Position numbers and translations under genes: made by a program
Assembly (NCBI GenBank): GCA_963580285.1
Contig: OY757011.1
Coordinates: forward strand, 100,284,316-100,348,315
DNA length: 64,000 nt
Reading direction: 5' to 3'
Origin: Lucinisca nassula
Taxonomy: Eukaryota > Mollusca > Bivalvia > Lucinida > Lucinidae
Shown here: positions 56,620 to 64,000 of the stretch, in pieces
Layout of the letters: the number at the start of each line of letters is the position of its first letter
Position numbering within the stretch: the first letter of the stretch is position 1
Notes under the pieces: model-generated
Seen by the model: the letters and a program-made list of their open reading frames with translations, nothing else
Told to the model about the DNA's origin: nothing
The model's database searches: none

Positions 56620-57474
56620 TGTAACGTAGCCTGTTAGAGCTGTGATCGTATAGTTTTATGCGTTGTGTTCCACAGACAGACAGACAAACGACTATCACAA
56701 GTTACTATTTTATTGAGCAAGTTACTTCATGCAGAAAACTATGTTTCTACTGCATGAGAACTGTACAGCAGCAAGACTGCACAGAACAAAAGCAAGAGTC
56801 GTAATGATCCAAAATTCAAAAACATAATACACACTACACTGAGAGACTGAGATAGGGGGTTTATATATGTTTCAGGACATTCCAGCAGAATTCCATTCAC
56901 AGGCTCTTTCCAGACAGTTAGTCTAGGGCTACACCTGGTCGGTCTGAAAAGACACCTGTGTTTACGATTTTCATACCAAAACTGCATCATGCTATGGTTT
57001 CTTGTCCATCATACCCATTTAGCTATAAATTAAATGAAAAATATTTAATAATAATGTGGCACTTTTCTGTCAAAATCAGTTATACATTTCAAACCATGTT
57101 TTATAACAAATTCCTACATGTAGCGATCACATGAGGTTTGTACTTATTATTTACATAGTTTATACTGACTTGCTTTTGTGCCAATACAACATCCCACTTA
57201 TACATGCATTTTATACTGCATATTATAGACAAGTTTCAACTGTTAAAATTTTACCAATATTCTCCGTCATTATTAAAGAAGCTTATAACGGTTTTCTGTT
57301 CATATAAAATTACTGCCCTATAAACATATTAAGACCATAGCATGATCATAATGCAGTGTAGACCCCGCTGGTCATGTCCCCACTTGACAAGTGTGGACCC
57401 TGATCAGACTGCACAATATCTGCACTTCACAATTGTAGACCCAGATCAGAGTGTGCGAACAGCCACTATGTTAT
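56620..57474 (-). repeat. 5' LTR
   Basis: Near-identical copy of the left LTR. Its outer end reads ATAAC or TATAAC next to the duplication and lacks the TG seen in the other copy, a small terminal loss or an unusual end. Confidence 0.83.
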
Positions 57475-57690
57475 ACCTGACCTTCAATGTCCACAAGGTG
57501 CCCAGATAGTGACATACAAGTCAGCTCTGTCTTGTCAAATGGATGGATACCGCCGCCTCCCCCTTGTCACCATGAGTTATTGTTAGTTAGTTAGTTAGAA
57601 TGAGCCCGTTCATTTCCGTCCGGTGCACTAGGTCCTGACAGGCGCCCAGATAGTGACATACAAGTCAGCGCTGACTTCTTCCTCAAAAAA
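57475..57690. repeat. Tandem array, right part
   Basis: Continuation of the 52.4-kb array beyond the LTR element: acctgaccttcaatgtccac, then a further diverged unit. Confidence 0.7.
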
Positions 57691-57699
57691 GAAAACAAT

Positions 57700-57930
57700 T
57701 TTGAAGGAATGTTCCATGAGTGCCACTCTGACAATTTTCCAATCCAGAAAAAAAATATATAACCCTTAAAATGACTTAAGTTCCTAAATAGCTAGATTGA
57801 TTTTGAAATAATTTCACAGAAATGTTCCTTGGGCCACTGTCAGCCAAAAGTTGTTCAAACCGTCCACTCCACCTTATATTACCTGCCATAAGGATCAGCT
57901 GAGCGATCCAGGGCCATCATGGCCTTCTTT
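57700..57930 (+). mobile_element. Helentron-like element, 3' part
   Basis: aggatcagctgagcgatcca, then the hairpin agggccatcatggcctt and cttttgttt. It is interrupted by the SINE C at 57930. Confidence 0.45.
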
Positions 57931-58230
57931 TGTTTGTTTGATTTGAGGTTTAACGTCCCCATCAGTACTGTAAAGGTCATTCTGGAGACGTTGCTTCCAA
58001 TTTTGTGGGACTTTTACCCGACCTTGAGATGAAATGACATCTCAAGCCCTGTCGCCCAATGAAACCAATAGGGTTTATTAGCATGGACGGTCCGCCTCGC
58101 ACCGCGGTTCCTGAACAGGCTTAGATCCTCTAAGCGGTTTACCAGTACTTGTGTGCGGGCCGGATTCAGCTCTGCGTGGAAGCATCATACAGCCCATATA
58201 TTTCTTCAAGCCCCTATGGGCGGGGGCCGT
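57930..58230 (-). mobile_element. SINE C with target duplication
   Basis: Minus copy of the element at 49.2 kb. The 16-bp duplication CCATCATGGCCTTCTT lies at 57914-57929 and 58231-58246. It landed on the 3' hairpin of a Helentron-like fragment. Confidence 0.82.
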
Positions 58231-58249
58231 CCATCATGGCCTTCTTATT

Positions 58250-58380
58250 TGAATGAAGATGATGTATAGTTTCCTTATTTCTAGTCTAAACATAGATTGA
58301 ATGTGCTCGTTAGAACAGACTCAATGAGGCGGTTCTAACGTGTACCCACAATCTATGTGTTGGCACCAAAATAAGGAATG

Positions 58381-58411
<31 letters not shown>

Positions 58412-58640
58412 ATTATGATTTGGGTTTTACGGCCCTTTCAAGATTATTTCACTCAATTCGAGCCGATCGTTAATCATAGGTGGGCGAAAACCGGAGTACC
58501 CGGAGAAAAACCACATGACCTTCCGTTGCAGAACTTGGCGTAAGGAATGGTAATTATTACCCCTTAAACCCCGCTTTTCTCTATATAAAGTGGGGTTTAG
58601 AGGAGCCATTATTTCATGGACTTGTTAACCTGATGCGAAG
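58250..58640. mobile_element. Palindromic MITE, type B, interrupted
   Basis: Core gttagaacagactcaatgag at 58310 and end ctatataaagtggggttt at 58600, separated by a poly-T-led insert at about 58386-58550. Confidence 0.6.
58386..58411. repeat. Poly-T run inside a MITE
   Basis: About 26 T residues begin a roughly 150-bp insert that separates the two halves of a palindromic MITE; it may be the A-tail of a minus-strand retroinsertion. Confidence 0.7.
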
Positions 58641-58730
58641 AGCACACAACGAAGACTATTATTAGACAGCGCGGATGCCCAGACTGATCTGAATTTCGAT
58701 GGGCGCACGTGTAAATGGCAGGAATATAAA

Positions 58731-58916
58731 ATGACTGCAAATAGCCATTTTAACGTTTTTTGGCTATTTGCAGTTGACTGCAAATAGCCATTTTAGCGTT
58801 TTTTGGCTATCTGCAGTTGACTGCAAATAGCCATTTTAACGTTTTCTGGCTATTTGCAGTTGACTGCAAATAGCCATTTTAACGTTTTTTGGCTATTTGC
58901 AGTTGACTGCAAATAG
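58731..58916. repeat. 43-bp tandem array, inverted relative to 48.7 kb
   Basis: Same unit and similar copy number as at 48655, reverse complemented (spacer ttttaacgttttt). Its first unit is truncated in the same way as the last unit of the other array. Confidence 0.9.
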
Positions 58917-59337
58917 ACTCTTCCTTATTATTTACAAAAAAAAAAGCTAAATCGATGTGGAGGGGATGTTCCGCCAACTTCTTAGAAAAGTTGCCAACTT
59001 ATAAACTGCTTGATTATAGCTGTAATCAGATGGAAATGCCTGTAGTTTGCAATTTCTACAGATCCGGCTTTGACTGATTGTTTGATCGTTCAATGCTTAA
59101 CTTAAAGATATTTTGTGACACATATTCTGTGTATTCAAAGGAAATTGCCATTTTGTGAATCAGAAATGAAAATCAATTATCCACATATAGACATCGTTTC
59201 AAACATGATGACCTTTTGTTTACTGCAATCGAAAAAGTAAAACATTGCTAAGAGAAAAGCGGACACATACCAATAAATTCCACTTGATGCAGGAAAGCAT
59301 GCATAGAGGATATTTACTCTTTTGAGGTGAAAACCAA

Positions 59338-59425
59338 AATATCGAGTGTGTTGAAAACATCAGAATTTTCACGAGTGCGAAGCACGAGTTAAACTTCTGA
59401 TGTTTTCTACACACGAGATGAAATA
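59338..59425. repeat. Foldback ttgaaaacatcagaa
   Basis: gtgtgttgaaaacatcagaa pairs with ttctgatgttttctacacac around a 30-base loop containing cacgagtgcgaagcacgag. Confidence 0.6.
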
Positions 59426-59429
59426 GTTA

Positions 59430-59830
59430 TGGTATTTAAGGCCACAATATCATTACACAATTTCATGGCAAGTTACGTCACTCCAGCTACAATATTCTTA
59501 GAGTTATGGCCCGTAGAAAATTCAGCTTGTTTCGACTTTATTTCAAAACCGCTACAGATATTCAAATGAAACTTCCTGTAGTTATTGACAGTTGTCCTAT
59601 AGTAATACCCTGTTTGGTCGTCCGTCTGTCGGTATGTCTGTTTGTCTGCCCATCTGTCCGTCTGTCCGTCTGTCCATCAATGTTTTTCAGGTTTTCTTAA
59701 TAACTTACAAACCTTCAAACGCACCAACTTCAATCTTTAAACGTAAGGTCACAACAACATTACATAATTCCATGGCAAATTAAAGACTGTAGCTTTAATA
59801 CTCTGAGAGTTATGGCCCTTTAAAAAACTA
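59430..59830. repeat. Third copy of the 4.8-kb repeat
   Basis: ggccacaatatcattacaca through tgtccatcaatgtttttcag and gagttatggccctttaaaaa. Ends at a MITE beginning at 59869. Confidence 0.6.
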
Positions 59831-59868
59831 AAAAATTCAGCTTTTTCGCCTCTCGCGAGAATCATTTG

Positions 59869-60102
59869 CGCCCCGCCAAGCGAATTTGTGTCTTCGAGCA
59901 TTCCGTCATGACAGATTTTAACTGCGCATGCCCAGCCATTCACGGGGGCCAGGGATATGGCTTCCTCTCTGAAGGTTCCATTTGATTCACTGCTTGTATG
60001 AGCGAGCAGCGGAGGTTCTGGCGAGACTGCGCGGATGCGCAGGCTCGCCCGAAACTTCGCTGCTCGCATAGGTGATAAGTACCAAAATCGCTTGACGGGG
60101 CC
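59869..60102. mobile_element. MITE with gccccgccaagcg ends
   Basis: Close copy of 13546-13778 in the same orientation. Confidence 0.72.
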
Positions 60103-60172
60103 CATGTGCAGCTGCGCGCATCATAAAAAAGAAAAACATGCTAGAAGAAAAATTGTTAGATTTTAGAAGGGT

Positions 60173-61120
60173 TTAACAGTAAAAACAGTATGGGTTAGTA
60201 GAGAAGTGGTTAAAATCTGGTAAAAACAATATTTCATGGTTTATGTTATTGAATGTTAGAGGTGCATATGGCTGATCTGAAGGATTTGAGATCAGAGCAC
60301 ACAACAGCTTGAGACGGTAGATAATTCCACTGTACAACAGCCAAGGGAAAGAAACTATATTTGTAGTAACTGGCAGTAGTAGGAATTTATACAAAGTGGA
60401 TAGGATGCAAGTTTTAGTGCTTCGGTCTGAGTGGCGGTTATATGGAGGCAGTGGTATCTCAATGAGGCCATAAACTATCTTGTAGAACATTATGAGTAGT
60501 GCGTGAGCACGTCTTTGTTCCATTGATCTCCAACCAAGAACATGTAACATCTAGCTTACACTAATGTATGAAGGGTAGTCATTTTTACCCATCTAGCTGC
60601 TCTTCTTTGGGTCCTTTCAGTTTTGGTAAAGTTGGACTGGGTGAATGGGCTCCACACTGGGGAGATATACTCGACTTGGGTCTGACCAAATTATTATATG
60701 CTGCGTCTCGTATGCCTTGGTGTTTGGTGCGATTATATGTACATATGAAGCCCAGGGTCGTTTTTGTCTTTATGGTCACGTTTTGGATATGAGATTTCCA
60801 TGTTAAATGGCTGATTTCAAGTTCCAGGTATTTGGCATGGTCAAACTCATGGACTTGATCGTGAAGAATGTAGGGGTGTTTGATGGCTGTCTGGAACAAA
60901 AAAATGCGCAGGACCTGACATTTACCCGGGTCGAAATCAATTTCGTGCCTTAGTTTCAAGTTTATGGAGGTCCGTCTGCAACGTTTTTCAGTCATTTTCG
61001 CTTTTGACAGCCAAATAAATTGCTTTATTGTCTGCGAAAAGCTTGACTTGCGAGTGGATCTGCCAGGGTAGGTCATTTATATATAGGAAAACCAGGATCG
61101 GTCCCAAGACATGGTCACGT
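60173..61120 (-). pseudogene. Decayed non-LTR reverse transcriptase fragment
   Basis: Two minus frames (60585-61076 and 60173-60550) align end to end with the C-terminal half of jockey/CR1-like RTs: ILVFLYINDLP and LFADN in a shifted frame near 61040-61110, FDPGKCQVLRI, then NNLVRP, then LGWRSMEQRRAHALLIMFYK. Frameshifts separate the parts and the catalytic FADD has become FADN. It is an inactive relic, clearly older than the copy at 44.6 kb. Confidence 0.75.
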
Positions 61121-61129
61121 TATTTTACA

Positions 61130-61950
61130 ATGCGAAGATATATATATCTTCATAATGTGAAAATATCATTTTTAAGTGTTTCAGATATGCATTGGTTTCA
61201 CTGCTAAGTATAAAATAAAAGTTTCTCTAGCGCTTATCAGAAAAGATGGCGTGACGTCATAAGCCTTTCATCCGGGTTATACTCACGGGTACGATTCAAC
61301 GGCATTTGAATTGATCAGACCATAGAATAGATGTTTGATTTCATTATTTCTATGGATATTGTAGATAATTTCAATGATATATAGAAATCAAAGCACTGAG
61401 AGTGCTGATGGGGCTATAGCTTGTGATCAATGGATACTATCCGATAGGGTTAGGCAATTTAGCGTCTGGTTGGTATTTTAAATCAAGAATATAGGTTATC
61501 GTTTTAACAACGTTTTGAACTAGCCACCATGCCCTTTTAGTTTCACGATCGCATCTGAAGAGGTGATATGGAGTTGTGGGGCATTTTCGTCACAATTTGC
61601 CGTAGAAAATGCAAGAATGACAACCATGTATGTTTATCTCATTGCAATAACATTTGTCTGGTCTCTCGAAGATATTCAGAAAGCTTCTTTGGAATCCTGC
61701 AAATGCTATTCATGAAAAAGTATGGCTGATCCCTTTATTTGTTCAAATGGGGCTTGAATATATTAGAAGGTGGCTTAAAATATAAGGCCTACTTTGGCGA
61801 AACTAGCTAATCTGGTCTAGAAAATTTGAAAACTCGATGTTTTAATTCCTTTTGGGAATGCCATTTTTCCAGAGCATAAACCTTTACAGAAGACATATAC
61901 ATGTACTACCCCTAATATAAAGAGACTGTTTGTTCACCGATTGTTTTTTA
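61130..61950. other. Interval without recognised gene
   Basis: AT-rich. One diverged copy of the gtctggcccagaaaa repeat near 61780; nothing else supported. Confidence 0.5.
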
Positions 61951-62212
61951 TGCTCCCGGTAGAGATAGCGGGGACATATTGCTTTTGCACTGTCGGTTTG
62001 TTTGTTCGTTTCTTTGTTTGTACGTGGACAACTTTAACGTTGACCGTTTGAGATAGAACATTCATATTTGGCATGTAGGTTCCTTGTAGCAAGAGCTTCC
62101 CATTCATGCAAACAATTTTGACCTGTGGCCTTGACCTTGATGTGTGACCAACTTTGAAAAAAGTCCTTGTCCGGGAACATGTTCGTGTTTCACAAACGCA
62201 TCTTTCTTGTTT
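61951..62212 (+). mobile_element. Second copy of the gcccc-hairpin element
   Basis: Diverged copy of 5404-5697: atgctcccggtagagatagc start, ctgtcggtttgtttgttcg middle, and gtgtttcacaaacgc then ATCTTTCTTGTTTT at the end. Confidence 0.55.
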
Positions 62213-62311
62213 TCACTGCTGTTCTAGTTCTATTTTTAATTTTCGGAAAAAAATGTTTATATGTCTTAATCGTTCCTAGCAAGTATCCAAGCCGAATAAA
62301 TTTATATAGGT

Positions 62312-62908
62312 GTGTAACGACCAAGTCAACACTTTTTAGGTCATTTGTGAGCTGGTCAGTTTACCTAGCCAAACTTCTCCTACGGACACGGTAAACCAGT
62401 ACAGTGCACATTCTTTCACCAGAAACTTCCAGCCGGCCTCGATAGCTCAGTCGGATGCGCGTCTGACTGGTGATCAGGAAGACGCGGGTCCGATACCTGC
62501 CGGGGTCGGCAACTTTTTTTCGTGGAGATTGATCAAGAAATATTTTCTACGGTCATTCTTTCCCTTCCGCTGATTTTAAGAAGGACAGTTGTCAGTCTCT
62601 GTCGAAAGAATATTCACTGTACTGGTTAACCGCATTCCTATAAGCCTGTTTAGGAAAAGTCTTGATAGGTAAACTGAGCGGCTCAAAAATGACCGAAATA
62701 GTGTTGACTAGGCCTTTAACTCCAATACAAACAACTAAACAAGAAACTGCAAACTGCCCTTCGTGAATCAGCAAAAGGCAGATCATCACTGTGGAAAAGA
62801 TTTCATGATCAATCTCCAAGAAACGTGTTGCAGACCCCGGCTGGTATCGAATCCGCATCCTCCTGATCATTTGTCAGTCGCATATCCGACTGAGCTACCG
62901 AGCCAGGT
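62312..62908 (-). mobile_element. Older SINE B split by the younger copy
   Basis: The tail half (62312-62430, + strand starting cgaccaagtcaacac) and the head half (62742-62908, ending at a tRNA-like A box ctgagctaccgag on the + strand) read as one minus-strand element once the insert is removed. Confidence 0.75.
62431..62741 (+). mobile_element. SINE B inserted into another SINE B
   Basis: Full copy with head ggcctcgatagctcagtcgg, B box gggtccgatacctg and tail GTTGACTAGGCCTTTAACTC. The flanks at 62312-62430 and 62742-62908 are the two halves of an older copy in the opposite orientation, with AGAAACT repeated on both sides. Confidence 0.8.
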
Positions 62909-63449
62909 GGCTCATGATTACTTAACCAGTAGGTCTCTGAAACCTCGTTATTGATATAAACACCTCATTAAAGACACATTTTTTTTCTATATAAAAGGGG
63001 TGGCCTGTTTAATCATCTTCAATAAACAAGTACTTCGGACCATAGTGCACGTCAAAGGCTTATCGTATCTAAGTGATTAAGAGGTGATTATGAGCAGAGA
63101 CTCTCTGAGAGAGATTTTTAAAAGGGTGCTCTATTAGGGGAACTTATGTGATGGTATATATTTCACTGAGATTGTTTCCACAAAATAGTGTTTTAAATGA
63201 CTTATTTCCAAAAAAAAAATTAAAGTAAAAACCTGACATATCTGTTGTTTCATTAACTCAAAAGTGAAAAGAATTAAACAAACTCTGTAATTAACTGATT
63301 ACTTCAAGATTTAAGCAATCAATTAACATTTATTTATTTTGTGAAAGAATGTGACAAAGATCATATAATGTCTAAAACATTAGAATTTTACAGTTTCAGT
63401 CAAGATGGAACTATAAACTGTTTCTTGTTTTAGACACAATCATATCAGA

Positions 63450-63612
63450 AAATAGAACCCCTTAAACTCCGTATTAGTGTACATTAAACTAAGGTATAGA
63501 GGGGTAGTCATTACTTTTCTTATTTCAACTCAAAAACACATATTGTGGGTCCTCGTTAGAACCGCGGTTCTAAAGAGTACTCACAATGTAAAAACATATT
63601 GTACAGTAAAAG
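63450..63612. mobile_element. Palindromic MITE, type B, internally deleted
   Basis: Left part ccccttaaactccgtattag. The core is reduced to gttagaaccgcggttctaaa. Confidence 0.55.
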
Positions 63613-63830
63613 TAGGGTTTAGAGGGTATACATTCTTTTTATTATTTGTACTGAAAACATAATATAGTGTGGGTCCTTGTTAGAACCCCCTCATCGAGTA
63701 GTTCTAACGAGTACCCACAATATATGTTTTGAGCAGAAATATTAAATATATCCGGATTTTTATCTGAAAAATTTCATTTTCTGTGATAAAATTTAACCAA
63801 TGTATTTGAATAGGCAATTTTTGTAATGAT
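63600..63830. mobile_element. Palindromic MITE, type A-like
   Basis: Core gttagaaccccctcatcgag and arms as in type A, ending tttgaataggcaatttttgt. Confidence 0.6.
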
Positions 63831-64000
63831 ATAATGGGGACCAAAAATAAAAACAGAATAAAAGTGTGGATGTTTCTTCCATTATATCAAAACCAGTACG
63901 TAGTTATCAAACAAGTAAAAGAATAGATGTGACTTGTCCAACCTATATCCCTAGGTAATTGATTACCCTGCCTTGGTCCCCTACCTGTATGACAGCCAGA

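Larger units (their letters stand above)
53116..57474 (-). mobile_element. Young non-autonomous LTR retroelement
   Basis: Two direct repeats of about 855 bp (53116-53973 and 56620-57474) align base for base at an offset of 3504, with one clear difference near 53729/57233. Minus orientation is shown by a primer-binding-like site next to the right LTR and a purine tract next to the left LTR. A 5-bp ACCTG duplication flanks the element (53111-53115 and 57475-57479). Sibling units of the surrounding tandem array give the empty site gcactaggacctgaccctca. The interior is only about 2.65 kb and shows no protease, RT, RNase H or integrase motif, so it must be moved in trans. It carries small ORFs, including a membrane-anchored one that may be an env remnant. 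Confidence 0.85.

Overview
This window is eukaryotic and almost certainly comes from a marine bivalve. Three host genes have phase-consistent GT-AG exons or a single-exon GPCR. The rest is a dense mosaic of short nested repeats of kinds common in bivalve DNA: tRNA-headed SINEs ending in a GACGTTAAAC-type tail, tandem-repeat-containing elements with AGCTCACC ends, TTAA-flanked hairpin elements and CAAGATAATATCTTG arrays. A venerid-type clam would fit, but the species is inference.

Host genes. (1) Six exons on the + strand between 1652 and 21284 encode the last 238 residues of a major facilitator superfamily transporter; its 5' half lies upstream of the window. (2) An intact intronless rhodopsin-like GPCR of 326 residues lies at 34883-35863 (+). 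(3) Two minus-strand exons (48521-48575 and 43207-43340) encode the C-terminus of a trypsin-family serine protease; upstream exons were not found.

Mobile DNA. At 53116-57474 there is a minus-strand LTR retroelement. Its two LTRs look almost identical, it has a PBS, a PPT and a 5-bp target duplication, but its ~2.65 kb interior is too short for gag-pol and holds small ORFs, one membrane-anchored with its own splice signals. Retroelement relics include a non-LTR RT (44648-45900), two decayed non-LTR pieces (60173-61120 and 26605-28028), a Penelope-like RT (14856-15757, with a second fragment near 8362) and a possible mariner transposase relic (39600-40020). Four SINE families are present, several with clear target duplications and nested insertions. 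At least four elements look Helentron-like: subterminal inverted repeats, a 3' hairpin followed by CTTGTT or similar, T-T insertion, and often internal tandem repeats (2167-4141, 5404-5697, 30527-31631, 36265-39440). Several MITE families are built around hairpins; the commonest has a GTTAGAACCGCCTC palindromic core seen about 25 times.

Layout. 1-21.3 kb: MFS gene with repeat-filled introns. 21-34 kb: intergenic repeats. 34.9-36.0 kb: GPCR. 36.1-43 kb: nested arrays. 43.2-48.6 kb: protease tail with a LINE copy in its intron. 48.6-59 kb: a stretch bounded by two inverted arrays of a 43-bp palindromic unit and containing the LTR element. 59-64 kb: further repeats and SINE-in-SINE nesting. The three host genes show no sign of acting together.
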